Below, one piece after another: positions 1 through 11,072 of a stretch of 54,459 nucleotides of DNA. A model generated the notes under the pieces. The model did not search any database, was not told where the DNA came from, and saw only the letters and a program-made list of their open reading frames with translations. The stretch is from contig JBAZID010000016.1 of assembly GCA_041651995.1 (NCBI GenBank), positions 1 through 54,459 on the forward strand, in the 5' to 3' direction. The stretch is from Sulfuricella sp. GTDB lineage: Bacteria > Pseudomonadota > Gammaproteobacteria > Burkholderiales > Sulfuricellaceae. Position numbers and translations under genes: made by a program. The stretch's first letter is position 1; each line of letters begins with the position of its first letter.

Positions 1-140
1 TGGAGTGGGTGGCCTTCTTCCATACCGCAGGCGCTTTCATGATGCTGCTGTTCCTCATCGCCCACGTCTATCTGACCACGGCAGGGCATACCCCAACCGC
101 GCACATCAGGGCCATGATTACCGGGTGGGAAGAAGTGTAA
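1..140 (+). CDS. b-type cytochrome membrane subunit, C-terminal end (partial)
   Basis: The open frame enters from the left edge (first full codon at base 3) and stops with TAA at 138-140, leaving 46 codons. They encode one hydrophobic helix containing two histidines (FHTAG and IAHVYL), then a short polar tail ending GWEEV. This is the pattern of the last transmembrane helix of di-haem cytochrome b subunits of the PhsC/formate dehydrogenase/hydrogenase type, which pass quinol electrons to a periplasmic partner. The partner genes lie outside the window, so the substrate (thiosulfate, tetrathionate or other) cannot be decided. A strong hairpin follows the stop. Confidence 0.6.
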   Translation, partial: EWVAFFHTAGAFMMLLFLIAHVYLTTAGHTPTAHIRAMITGWEEV

Positions 141-161
141 AACACGATCCGGGCTGAAAAC

Positions 162-196
162 AAAAGAGGCAGGGGATTGATTCCCTGCCTCTTTTT
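162..196. terminator. bidirectional intrinsic terminator
   Basis: A 13-bp perfect stem (162-174 pairing with 183-195) with an 8-base loop is flanked by A4 on the left and T5 on the right. It can therefore end transcription both of the cytochrome gene on the plus strand and of the convergent GGDEF gene on the minus strand. Confidence 0.85.
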
Positions 197-206
197 ACAT
201 GGAGTT

Positions 207-1931
207 TCAGCCTGCCGGAGGTGCAGGCAGCTCCACGGCGTCCCGATTCATTTCGGTGCTGAAAAACTGAACATTGTTGCGGCCCTGTGACTTGGCATGA
301 TACATGGCGGTATCGGCGTTCTTCATCAAGGTACTGCCGTCCTCTCCATCATCCGGGCAAAAGGCAAGACCGATGCTGGGGGTGGAATGCAGCTGCTTGC
401 CGCCAATGCTGTAATCCTGGCCCAGGGTATGCAGAATCTTGTCCGCCACGCGCTCGGCCGCCGCGGCATCCTCCACCTCGGTCAACACCACCACAAACTC
501 GTCACCCCCCAGACGCGCCACGATATCGCTTTCGCGCACGCTGTTGCGCAGGCGTTTTGCCACCTCGATCAGCAGCTCGTCTCCCACAGCGTGGCCCAGG
601 GTGTCGTTAATGGTCTTGAAGCGATCCATGTCGATAAACATCACCGCCAGCAGGCGTTGCTCCCGCCGCACCATGGCCAGCGCCTGTTCCAGCCGGTCCT
701 GCAAGCTGAAGCGGTTGAACAGGCTGGTTAAGGCATCATGATGGGCCAGGTGGGTGATTTTCGCCTCGGCCTCCTTGCGCTCGGTAATATCGGTGAAGCT
801 GGCGATGTAGTGGGTTACGCCCTCGTCGCGCCCGCGTACCGCCGATATCGCCACCCATTTCGGGTAAACGCTGCCATCCTTGCGCCGGTCCCAGATTTCC
901 CCCTGCCAGTAGCCTTCCTGCTTTAGAGTGGCCCAAAGATTCTGATACGTATGCGGCTTGGTGTGGCCGGAAGCCAGCAGGCGCGGGTTCCTGCCCCGCA
1001 CATCTTCGATTTCGTAGCCCGTCATGCGGGTAAATGCCGGGTTTACCGCCAGAATGTGGTTGCTGTTGTCACTGATGAGGATGGCCTCGCCACTGTGCTG
1101 GAATACGCTGGCGTAGAGCCGTAAATCCTGCTCCGCCTGCCAGCGCCCGGTGATGTCCTGCACCGTCCCGCTGGAGCGCAGCGCCCTGCCCTCCTCGTCG
1201 TAGAAAGTCTCGCAGCGCTCGTTCACCCACTTGATGCGGCCATCGGGCATGAGCAGGCGATGGGCGATTTCATAGGGGGCCCGCGCCGCCAGTGAGCGGG
1301 TATAGGCCTGGTTGACCTTCTCCCGGTCATCCGGATGGATGGCATTGAGGAAGGCTTCATAGGAAGCGCCGAACAGGGCGGGGTCGATTTCGAAAATGCG
1401 GAAAATTTCATCCGACCAGTTCAGCTTGTTGCTGACCAGATCAAGCATCCAGCTGCCGACCTGGGCAATGCGCTGGGCTTCGTTGAGACAAGCCGCGCTT
1501 TCGCGGACGGCAGCCTCGGCGGCATTGCGTTCGCTGATATCCATGGCAATGCCGAGAAAGCCGGTAATCGCCCCGCTCTGGTCATGAAGGGCGGTAACCG
1601 ACAACTGCACAGGAAAGCGGGAGCCATCCTTGCGCAGATAGGTCCACTTAAACTCATTCGGCAAGCCGAGCCGGGTTCGAACGACAAACACCTCGAACCC
1701 CGGATCGAGGGAGATACCCAATTCCAGGGAAAAATCCCTGGCCCGTGCCGCAACTTCATCCGCATCGTGCAGGATCGCAGGGGTGCAAAGCCCGACCAGT
1801 TCGGCGGCACGATAACCCAGCATGCGCTCGGCGGCACGGTTGAATACCGTGATCACGCCATCCGGCTCCGTGGCGATAATGGCATAGGCGGCGTTATCGA
1901 GTATCGCGCCCTGCAAGGTAATCATATCCAT
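207..1931 (-). CDS. PAS-PAS-PAS-GGDEF diguanylate cyclase
   Basis: A soluble sensor that probably makes c-di-GMP from two GTP. With the ATG at 1931 it is 574 aa. Three PAS modules occupy roughly residues 3-130, 140-265 and 270-390, each ending in the usual DIS/DIT-[ED]R linker. A GGDEF domain follows, with an intact GGDEF signature at 475-479 and RESD five residues before it, the inhibitory I-site spacing. No EAL domain and no membrane helix are seen. The frame opens 36 bases further upstream at a TTG directly abutting the lon stop, but ATG 1931 is the more natural start. The gene follows lon on the same strand and may be co-transcribed with it. Signals sensed by the PAS domains cannot be read from the sequence. 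Confidence 0.9.
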   Translation of the reverse strand: MDMITLQGAILDNAAYAIIATEPDGVITVFNRAAERMLGYRAAELVGLCTPAILHDADEVAARARDFSLELGISLDPGFEVFVVRTRLGLPNEFKWTYLRKDGSRFPVQLSVTALHDQSGAITGFLGIAMDISERNAAEAAVRESAACLNEAQRIAQVGSWMLDLVSNKLNWSDEIFRIFEIDPALFGASYEAFLNAIHPDDREKVNQAYTRSLAARAPYEIAHRLLMPDGRIKWVNERCETFYDEEGRALRSSGTVQDITGRWQAEQDLRLYASVFQHSGEAILISDNSNHILAVNPAFTRMTGYEIEDVRGRNPRLLASGHTKPHTYQNLWATLKQEGYWQGEIWDRRKDGSVYPKWVAISAVRGRDEGVTHYIASFTDITERKEAEAKITHLAHHDALTSLFNRFSLQDRLEQALAMVRREQRLLAVMFIDMDRFKTINDTLGHAVGDELLIEVAKRLRNSVRESDIVARLGGDEFVVVLTEVEDAAAAERVADKILHTLGQDYSIGGKQLHSTPSIGLAFCPDDGEDGSTLMKNADTAMYHAKSQGRNNVQFFSTEMNRDAVELPAPPAG

Positions 1932-1967
1932 GGCGCGAGTATACCCGCCCGCCACGGCGCAGAACAA

Positions 1968-4358
1968 TTAAACACCCGCGGCAAACACCACTTTCACCAC
2001 ATCCTTGAACTGTCTTGCGAAATGGACTTTCACCCCGTCGCGAACATGCTCCGGCAACTCGTCGAAATCACGCCGGTTGGCCTCGGGCATGATCAGCTCC
2101 ATGATCTTGACGCGCCGCGCGGCGATAACCTTCTCGCGCACCCCGCCAATCGCCAGCACTTCACCGGTCAGGGTCAGTTCGCCGGTCATGGCCAGCGGCC
2201 GGGTGATTTTCTGGTTGCGCGCCAGCGACAGCAGCGCCGTGGCCATGGTGATGCCGGCGCTTGGGCCATCCTTGGGCGTGGCACCTTCGGGCAGGTGCAG
2301 GTGCACGAAAGCTTCGTCGAAGAATTTCAGGTCGCCCTTGAACTCCTTGAGGTGTGAAGAGACATAGCTGTAGGCGATTTCAGCCGATTCCTTCATTACA
2401 TCACCGAGCTGGCCGGTCATCTTGAAACCGCGGTTGCGGGTATGCACCCGCGTCGCCTCGATCGACAGCGTGACGCCACCCATCGCGGTCCACGCCAGAC
2501 CGGTGACCACGCCGATGCCACTGAGCGGTTTTTCCTGGGTGAACAGCGGTTTGCCGAGGTAGTCCTCGACCTGGGCAACATTGATGCGGGCCAGTTCGGG
2601 CTCGCCACTCATGCGCTTCACTACGGATTTTCTCACCAGACGTCCGAGCTGTTTTTCCAGGTTGCGTACCCCGGCTTCGCGGGCATAGCCGTCAATCACA
2701 TGCTTCAGCGCCGCATCGCTGATCGACAGCTCGCCCCGCTTGAGGCCGGTTTTTTCCAGTTGCTTGGGCCACAGGTGATGCTTGGCGATGGCGACTTTTT
2801 CGGCGGTGATGTAACCCGACAGGCGGATCACCTCCATGCGGTCGAGCAATGGTCCGGGAATGGTGTCGAGCTGGTTGGCGGTGCACACGAACAAGACTTT
2901 GGATAAATCGAAGCGCACATCGAGGTAATGGTCGAGAAAGTCGCTGTTCTGCTCCGGGTCAAGGACTTCGAGCAGGGATGATGCCGGATCGCCGTGATAA
3001 GAGGCACCGATCTTGTCCACCTCGTCCAGCATGATGACCGGGTTCTGAGTGTCGCACTCCTTGATCGCCTGGATGAACTTGCCCGGCATGGCGCCAATAT
3101 AGGTGCGCCGGTGGCCCTTGATTTCCGCCTCGTCACGCATGCCGCCGAGCGAGAAACGGTAGAACTTGCGCCCCAGCGCATCGGCAATGGAATGTCCGAT
3201 GGAGGTCTTGCCCACCCCGGGCGGCCCCACCAGCAGCACGATGGAACCGGCGATCTCGCCCTTCAGCGCGCCCACCGCGAGGAATTCGATAATGCGCTCC
3301 TTGACGTCATCCAGACCATCATGGTCGCGGTCGAGAATCTTGCGCGCGCGCTTGAGATCGAGCTTGTCCTTCGAAAATTTGCCCCACGGCAGCTGGGTCA
3401 GCCAGTCGAGGTAGTTGCGCGTGACGGCATATTCCGGCGAACCGGTTTCGAGCAGGGAGAGCTTCTGCATTTCCTCGTCCACGCGCTTCTGCGCCGACTC
3501 GGTCAGCTTGAGCTTGCCCAGGCGCTCCTGGAAACGCTCGATCTCCGCCGTCTTGTCGTCCTTGGCCAGCCCCAGTTCCTTCTGAATCGTTTTCAACTGT
3601 TCGCGCAGGAAAAACTCGCGCTGCTGCTTGGTCATCTTTTCATCGACCTGCTCGCGGATCTGGGACTGCAGGCGCGCGACATCCAGCTCCTTCTTGATCA
3701 GCACCAGCACCTTTTCCATGCGTTTCTTCAGGTTCAGGACCTCCAGCACGTCCTGCAATTTCTCCTTGGAAGCCGTGGTGAGGGAAGCGGCGAAATCCGT
3801 CAGCAAGGAAGGTTCGTTGGGGCTGAAGCGATTGAGGAAGAACTTGAGTTCCTCGCTATACAGCGGGTTGAGCGGCAGCAACTCCTTGATGGAATTGATG
3901 ATCGCCATGGCATAGGCCTTCACCTCGTCGCTGTTGGCGCCCCGGCTGTCGCTGATGTACTCCACCTGCGCCAGGTAAGGTGTTGTCCTGGACAGCCATT
4001 TGACGATGCGGAAGCGCCGCTGCCCTTCGGCAATGAACTGGATCTTGCCCTCGGTGCGCACCGGATGGTGCATGTGCACCGCCGTCCCGGTGGCATAAAA
4101 GTCCTGCGGCGTGACCTCGTCGGCACTATTGGGCCGCACCAGCACCAGGCCGACCATCTTGTGTTCGGTGTCGCCGATTTTCTCCACCGTCTCCAGCCAC
4201 GGCCCCATGTTCATCAGCAGGGGCAGGGTCTGGGCGGGAAAGAATGGCCGTTCGGTGAGCGGCAACAGATACAGGGTTTCGGGCAATGCCTGTTGTTGCA
4301 GCGCCAGTTGGGTAGACTCGATCACTTCACCTTCAATCGCTTCGTTTGCTTCGGGCAT
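1968..4358 (-). CDS. lon: ATP-dependent protease La (Lon)
   Basis: Cytosolic AAA+ serine protease that degrades misfolded and regulatory proteins. The 796-aa product has the N-terminal substrate-binding domain (about 30-230), a coiled-coil middle, an AAA+ module with Walker A GPPGVGKTS near residue 380 and Walker B IMLDEVDK, and a C-terminal protease domain. The catalytic dyad is Ser700 (DGPSAG) and Lys743 (REKV), with the 43-residue spacing seen in Escherichia coli Lon. The ATG at 4358 is chosen because GGA lies 8 bases upstream. The frame extends to a TTG at 4391 without a comparable ribosome site. A heat-shock-like promoter lies just upstream. A PAS-GGDEF gene follows after 36 bases. Confidence 0.95.
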   Translation of the reverse strand: MPEANEAIEGEVIESTQLALQQQALPETLYLLPLTERPFFPAQTLPLLMNMGPWLETVEKIGDTEHKMVGLVLVRPNSADEVTPQDFYATGTAVHMHHPVRTEGKIQFIAEGQRRFRIVKWLSRTTPYLAQVEYISDSRGANSDEVKAYAMAIINSIKELLPLNPLYSEELKFFLNRFSPNEPSLLTDFAASLTTASKEKLQDVLEVLNLKKRMEKVLVLIKKELDVARLQSQIREQVDEKMTKQQREFFLREQLKTIQKELGLAKDDKTAEIERFQERLGKLKLTESAQKRVDEEMQKLSLLETGSPEYAVTRNYLDWLTQLPWGKFSKDKLDLKRARKILDRDHDGLDDVKERIIEFLAVGALKGEIAGSIVLLVGPPGVGKTSIGHSIADALGRKFYRFSLGGMRDEAEIKGHRRTYIGAMPGKFIQAIKECDTQNPVIMLDEVDKIGASYHGDPASSLLEVLDPEQNSDFLDHYLDVRFDLSKVLFVCTANQLDTIPGPLLDRMEVIRLSGYITAEKVAIAKHHLWPKQLEKTGLKRGELSISDAALKHVIDGYAREAGVRNLEKQLGRLVRKSVVKRMSGEPELARINVAQVEDYLGKPLFTQEKPLSGIGVVTGLAWTAMGGVTLSIEATRVHTRNRGFKMTGQLGDVMKESAEIAYSYVSSHLKEFKGDLKFFDEAFVHLHLPEGATPKDGPSAGITMATALLSLARNQKITRPLAMTGELTLTGEVLAIGGVREKVIAARRVKIMELIMPEANRRDFDELPEHVRDGVKVHFARQFKDVVKVVFAAGV

Positions 4359-4392
4359 CTTGCTTTTCCAATGTGAGATCCATGCTTTCAAA

Positions 4393-4420
4393 TTTTGTGG
4401 CCAGGCAGTGACAATTCAAG
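4393..4420 (-). promoter_or_regulatory. sigma-32-like promoter of lon
   Basis: On the minus strand CTTGAA (4420-4415) and CCACAAAA (4400-4393) are separated by 14 bases. The heat-shock consensus is CTTGAA-N13-17-CCCCATNT, so the -35 is exact and the -10 partly matches. The position 35 bases upstream of the lon ATG fits, and lon is a classical sigma-32 target. This is a reading by eye only. Confidence 0.45.
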
Positions 4421-4446
4421 CCCGGACTTCACATACAATAGCCCGC

Positions 4447-5025
4447 ATGAAACGAATTTACTTATTGCTGACGCTTCTCGCCACGTGTGCCACGGCTGCC
4501 GCATTCGAATTTCCGCTGAATTCGCGCACTTCTCCGGCATTGGCGGCAAGCGGCACCATCCAGCTGGCCTTCAGCCCGGAAGATGACACCGGCGCACTGG
4601 TGATCGAAGCCATCCGTGGCGCCAGAAAACAGGTTCTGGTGCAAACCTTCAGTTTTACCCACCGCAAGATCGCGCAGGCGCTGATTGAAGCCAAACGGCG
4701 CGGCATTGATGTGCAGCTGATTGCCGATGGCGAACAGATCCGCAAAATGCAGCGCGGTGTAGTGCCGGAAATTGCCGCCGGAGGGGTTCCGACCTTCGTG
4801 GACCGCGAGCATGACAGCGCCCACAACAAGATCATGGTGATTGATGCAGGTCTGCCCCAGGCTGCCGTCATCACCGGTTCATTCAACTTTACCCATGCGG
4901 CGCAGTACAAGAATGCGGAAAACCTGCTGATCTTTCGTGGCAACCCGCAGCTGACCCAGGCCTATCTGAAAAACTGGCAGCGGCACCGCGCCCATGCGCA
5001 AGCTTTCGAGGCTCACCGCTACTGA
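4447..5025 (+). CDS. secreted PLD-superfamily nuclease with a single HKD motif
   Basis: A 192-aa protein that starts with a signal peptide (MKRIYLLL..., cleavage after about ATAAA). It carries one phospholipase D motif, HNKIMVID followed by GSFNFT, with Asn in NAEN. Single-HKD proteins of this size (the Nuc family, including the endonuclease of IncN plasmids) dimerise to build the active site and cut DNA or RNA in the periplasm. ATG 4447 is used because it gives the complete signal peptide; longer readings run into the divergent lon gene. It overlaps the next gene by one base (TGATG), implying translational coupling to the MscS channel. Confidence 0.85.
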   Translation: MKRIYLLLTLLATCATAAAFEFPLNSRTSPALAASGTIQLAFSPEDDTGALVIEAIRGARKQVLVQTFSFTHRKIAQALIEAKRRGIDVQLIADGEQIRKMQRGVVPEIAAGGVPTFVDREHDSAHNKIMVIDAGLPQAAVITGSFNFTHAAQYKNAENLLIFRGNPQLTQAYLKNWQRHRAHAQAFEAHRY

Positions 5026-6293
5026 TGCAAAATACCCAGGAAATCCACAATCTGCTGCTCGAACTGCTGAATGACCTCGGCCAGACCGCCATGCTGTGGC
5101 AGCTCGCCGCCCTGGCGCTCAGCCTCGGCCTGGCCTGGCTGGTCACGCGGCTGATTCGCAAGCAGATCCCGGTGCAGCAAGGCGCATGGAAGCTGGGCAT
5201 GGGCGGCGTGGACCGGATCATTTTCCCGCTGACCGCGCTGCTGCTGGTGCTGGTGGGCAAAACGCTGCTCAACCACTGGCATTCCATCAGCGTGCTCAAT
5301 CTCGCCGTCCCGCTGCTGCTCTCGCTCGCCCTGGTGCGGCTGGCGGTGTACATGCTGAGGCATATTTTCGCCCCCAGCGGCTGGCTGCAAACCTCGGAGC
5401 GTTTCATTGCGATCCTGATCTGGAGCGGCGTGGCGCTGCACATTTCCGGCTTTCTGCCGGAAATTCTGGGCGTGCTGGAGGATTTCAGCTTCCGTATCGG
5501 CAAGCAGAAAATCTCCCTGCTGATGATCCTGAGCGGGCTGCTTTCCATTGCCGTGACGCTGCTGGTCGCCATGTGGCTGGCCTCGACGCTGGAAAAACGC
5601 CTGATGGCGGCGGACAGGCTGGACATGAGCCTGCGCGTGGTGCTGACCAAGCTCATCCGGGCGGGGCTGTTGCTGCTGGGCATCCTGGTCGCGCTGCCCA
5701 TCGCCGGCATCGACATCACCGTGCTCTCGGTGTTCGGCGGCGCGCTGGGCGTGGGCATCGGCTTCGGCCTGCAGAAAATCGCCAGCAATTATGTCAGCGG
5801 CTTCATCATCCTGCTCGACCGCTCCATCCGCATCGGCGACCTGGTCACGGTGGACAACCGCTATGGCAGCGTGACCGCCATCACCTCGCGCTATGTGGTG
5901 GTCAAGGGCATGGACGGCACCGAGGCCATCATTCCCAACGAGACCCTGATCACGTCCACGGTGCTGAACCACTCCTACACCAACCACGAACTGCGCATTG
6001 GCATCCCGGTGCAGATCAGCTATGAAAGTCCGCTGGAAACAGCCATGTCCATCATGTTCGAGGTTGCATGCAAGCACCCCCGGGTCCTGCGGAAACAGGA
6101 AATCGAACCCAGGGTGTTCCTGAAAACCTTTGCCGAAAATGGCATCGAGCTGGAACTGTCGCTATGGATCAAGGACCCCGAGGAAGGCCAGATGAACCTG
6201 CGCTCGGAAATCAATCTGGATATCTGGCGCCGCTTCCAGCAGGCAGGTATCGAAATTCCCTACCCGCAGCGCGTGATCAAACTCCTGCAGTAA
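5025..6293 (+). CDS. small-conductance mechanosensitive channel (MscS family)
   Basis: A 422-aa inner-membrane protein. About five hydrophobic segments lie before residue 230. They are followed by the Gly/Ala-rich pore helix (VFGGALGVGIGFGLQ) and the conserved MscS beta domain (SGFIILLDRSIRIGD, PNE, followed by NHSYTN). The C-terminal alpha/beta domain is complete. It is longer than E. coli MscS (286 aa), with two or three extra N-terminal helices as in many MscS-like channels. It opens under membrane tension to release solutes on hypo-osmotic shock. It is coupled by a TGATG overlap to the preceding nuclease gene; why the two are paired is unclear. Confidence 0.9.
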   Translation: MQNTQEIHNLLLELLNDLGQTAMLWQLAALALSLGLAWLVTRLIRKQIPVQQGAWKLGMGGVDRIIFPLTALLLVLVGKTLLNHWHSISVLNLAVPLLLSLALVRLAVYMLRHIFAPSGWLQTSERFIAILIWSGVALHISGFLPEILGVLEDFSFRIGKQKISLLMILSGLLSIAVTLLVAMWLASTLEKRLMAADRLDMSLRVVLTKLIRAGLLLLGILVALPIAGIDITVLSVFGGALGVGIGFGLQKIASNYVSGFIILLDRSIRIGDLVTVDNRYGSVTAITSRYVVVKGMDGTEAIIPNETLITSTVLNHSYTNHELRIGIPVQISYESPLETAMSIMFEVACKHPRVLRKQEIEPRVFLKTFAENGIELELSLWIKDPEEGQMNLRSEINLDIWRRFQQAGIEIPYPQRVIKLLQ

Positions 6294-6299
6294 ACTGAT

Positions 6300-6385
6300 G
6301 GGGCATATTCGGCCCCCCAGAAAAATTTCCGCAATAACGGGTATGACAGTAGCCACCCCGAGGCTCAAGCCTCCCCGGAGCTTTT
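6300..6385. terminator. weak hairpins between convergent mscS and alaS
   Basis: Two small inverted repeats occupy this spacer: GGGGC/GCCCC at 6300-6316, and a GAGGC/GCCTC hairpin near 6360-6373 followed by GGAGC and T5 at 6382-6386. Either could end mscS transcription, but neither is a textbook terminator. Confidence 0.35.
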
Positions 6386-6392
6386 TGCCCTC

Positions 6393-9014
<2,622 letters not shown>

Positions 9015-9043
9015 TGTTGCTTTCCAAATTTATATCTAAGTAA

Positions 9044-9195
9044 GAAAACCAGTTTTACCACGGAGCACACGGAGGACACAGAGAAGGACAGGAGCACTAT
9101 GAACACTGTTTGCGGGCTATCCCTCTGGCGATGACGCATATCCGTTATCGCCCTACCTCCGTGCGCTCCGTGCTCTCCGTGGTTAATCGTCTTTC
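9044..9195. repeat. inverted-repeat element, copy 1 (CCACGGAG family)
   Basis: The left arm starts GAAAACCAGTT and runs into ACCACGGAGCACACGGAGG. The right arm is its imperfect reverse complement, CTCCGTGCTCTCCGTGGTTAA followed by CTTTCAGTT. The right end touches the stop codon (TGA on the minus strand, 9196-9194) of the lipoprotein gene. The same terminal repeats recur at 34892-35056 and 43138-43327. The central part is less like the other two copies. Confidence 0.8.
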
Positions 9196-9541
9196 AGTTG
9201 CGCTTCAGTTCCTTGATGCGCAACCCGATCGAATGCCCGCCCAGGATCGCCGCGCTTTCCACCACGCCCCGGACGTTGACGGTTTCATCCATCGCCGGCA
9301 GCTTGTCCTGCGCCATCACGGTGATCTCGCCGCTGCCGTCATCCACGATGTACATGGAAAGGTTGATCAGCGGAATCCTGGTCACATCCTTGACCTTGCC
9401 GCGAATGCGCACTTCCTTGCCCTCGAACTGCGCCGGTGCGGCCATGATCTCCTGGACCGGCGTCTGGCCGAACGGCAGATAATCGCAGCCTGAAAGCGCC
9501 AACAAACCTGCCAACACCGTGCCTGCCAATATTTTTTTCAT
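9194..9541 (-). CDS. small OB-fold lipoprotein
   Basis: A 115-aa protein with a lipoprotein signal (MKKILAGTVLAGLLALSGC, lipobox LSGC, lipidated Cys near residue 19). The rest reads as a tRNA_anti-like OB-fold: FEGKEVRIRGKVKDV, then YIVDDGSGEITV, then VNVRGVVES. OB-folds bind nucleic acid or other ligands, but the lipid anchor places this one at the cell envelope, so the ligand is unknown. The ATG at 9541 overlaps the recX stop by one base (TAATG), and a GGAG lies about 10 bases upstream within recX, so it is translationally coupled to recX. Confidence 0.75.
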   Translation of the reverse strand: MKKILAGTVLAGLLALSGCDYLPFGQTPVQEIMAAPAQFEGKEVRIRGKVKDVTRIPLINLSMYIVDDGSGEITVMAQDKLPAMDETVNVRGVVESAAILGGHSIGLRIKELKRN

Positions 9542-9993
9542 TAATCTCGATCTCCGCTGCCATGCAGTACTTTGCCGATGATGCTCGAACTGAAGCCACG
9601 GCTCATCAGGAAACGCATCTGCCTTGCCCGTTCCCTGGCGTCCTGCGGCAAAACACCAAATTTCTTCGCCCATACGGCACGCGCCGTTTCCAGCTCGCTT
9701 TCCCGCAATTCGGGCAGAATCGCCGCCACCGCATCCGCGCTAACGCCCTTTTCCTTCAACTCCTGCGCAATGCGCTGGGCGCCGTATTTGCTGCGGCGCG
9801 CATGCACGATCTGCTCGGTGAAGCGCGCCTCCGACAGCCAGCCGCGCGCGGCAAAATCGTCCAGCAGTGACGCTACTTCATGCTCGTCTTCAGCGTGGGG
9901 CGCAAGCTTGCGTTTCAGCTCGAGGCGCGAATATTCACGCCTCGAGAGAAAACCGAGTGCGCGCTCCCGCAGGCTGAGCTGGCTTGGGCGAAT
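9541..9993 (-). CDS. recX: RecX family regulator of RecA
   Basis: Cytosolic protein that binds RecA filaments and limits RecA activity. The recognisable RecX part runs from LRERALGFLSRREYSR to the C-terminus (RFLMSRGFSSSIIGKVL), about 150 aa, the family's usual size. The frame has no ATG, GTG or TTG between the recA stop and the RecX core. The only standard start is ATG 10173, deep inside recA, giving an implausible Arg-rich 60-residue extension. The start placed here is an ATT at 9993, preceded at 5 bases by AGGGGTG, the best ribosome site in the region. A CTG at 10011 is another possibility. The start is therefore uncertain; the identity is not. Confidence 0.8.
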   Translation of the reverse strand: MRPSQLSLRERALGFLSRREYSRLELKRKLAPHAEDEHEVASLLDDFAARGWLSEARFTEQIVHARRSKYGAQRIAQELKEKGVSADAVAAILPELRESELETARAVWAKKFGVLPQDARERARQMRFLMSRGFSSSIIGKVLHGSGDRD

Positions 9994-10007
9994 GAATTCA
10001 CCCCTAC

Positions 10008-11039
10008 TCAGGCATCCACGGTATCGGGATCGACGATGGTCGGCAGACCGCTCACGCCAACCGCTTCGCGCACCCTGGCTTCGATCTCGGCGGAAATATC
10101 CTTGTGCTCTTTCAGATACTCGCGCACGTTGTCCTTGCCCTGGCCGATCTTCTCGCCCTTGTAGCTGTACCATGCACCGGATTTCTCGATGAATTTGTGA
10201 TCCACGCCCATGTCGATGATTTCGCCTTCGCGCGAGATGCCCTCGCCGTAGAGAATGTCGAACTCGGCCTGCTTGAAGGGCGGCGCCACCTTGTTCTTGA
10301 CCACCTTGACGCGGGTCTCGGAGCCGATCACTTCATCGCCCTTCTTGATCGCGCCGGTGCGTCGGATGTCGAGGCGTACCGAGGCGTAAAATTTGAGAGC
10401 ATTGCCGCCGGTGGTGGTTTCCGGGTTACCGAACATGACACCGATCTTCATGCGGATCTGGTTGATGAAAATCACCAGGGTGTTGGTGCGCTTGATGTTG
10501 GCGGTGAGTTTCCGGAGCGCCTGCGACATCAGGCGGGCCTGCAGGCCCATGTGGGAATCACCCATTTCGCCCTCGATCTCGGCCTTGGGCGTGAGCGCCG
10601 CCACCGAGTCGATCACCACGATGTCGACCGAGCCGGAACGCACCAGCATGTCGGCAATTTCCAGCGCCTGCTCGCCGGTGTCCGGCTGGGAGATCAGTAG
10701 ATCGGCAACATTCACGCCGAGCTTTTGGGCATATTGCGGGTCGAGCGCATGCTCCGCGTCGATGAAGGCTGCCGTACCGCCCAGCTTCTGCATTTCCGCG
10801 ATCACTTGCAGGGTCAGCGTGGTCTTGCCGGAGGATTCCGGACCGTAGATTTCCACCACCCGGCCGCGCGGCAAGCCGCCTACGCCCAGGGCAATGTCCA
10901 GCCCCAGCGAACCGGTGGACACCACCTGAATGTCCTGCATTGCGGCATGATCGCCCAGGCGCATGATGGAGCCCTTGCCGAACTGCTTTTCAATCTGCCC
11001 CAAGGCCGCTGCAAGCGCCTTGCTTTTATTGTCGTCCAT
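10008..11039 (-). CDS. recA: recombinase A
   Basis: DNA strand-exchange protein and SOS co-protease. The 343-aa product is full length, with Walker A GPESSGKTT near residue 66, Walker B region VDIVVIDSVAAL, L2 loop GNPETTTGGNALKF and an acidic C-terminus. AAGGA precedes the ATG. It sits 33 bases after pncC and just before recX, an order common in proteobacteria. A clear CTGT-N8-ACAG LexA box was not found immediately upstream, so SOS control may act from further up the operon. Confidence 0.97.
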   Translation of the reverse strand: MDDNKSKALAAALGQIEKQFGKGSIMRLGDHAAMQDIQVVSTGSLGLDIALGVGGLPRGRVVEIYGPESSGKTTLTLQVIAEMQKLGGTAAFIDAEHALDPQYAQKLGVNVADLLISQPDTGEQALEIADMLVRSGSVDIVVIDSVAALTPKAEIEGEMGDSHMGLQARLMSQALRKLTANIKRTNTLVIFINQIRMKIGVMFGNPETTTGGNALKFYASVRLDIRRTGAIKKGDEVIGSETRVKVVKNKVAPPFKQAEFDILYGEGISREGEIIDMGVDHKFIEKSGAWYSYKGEKIGQGKDNVREYLKEHKDISAEIEARVREAVGVSGLPTIVDPDTVDA

Positions 11040-11072
11040 ATTGATTCCTTAAAATTTAACCCGTGGATTATG

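Noticed and set aside
4408..4446. Promoter for the PLD nuclease (GTGACA and TACAAT)
   Set aside because: The spacing is 20 bases and the -10 would give a leaderless transcript; not convincing.
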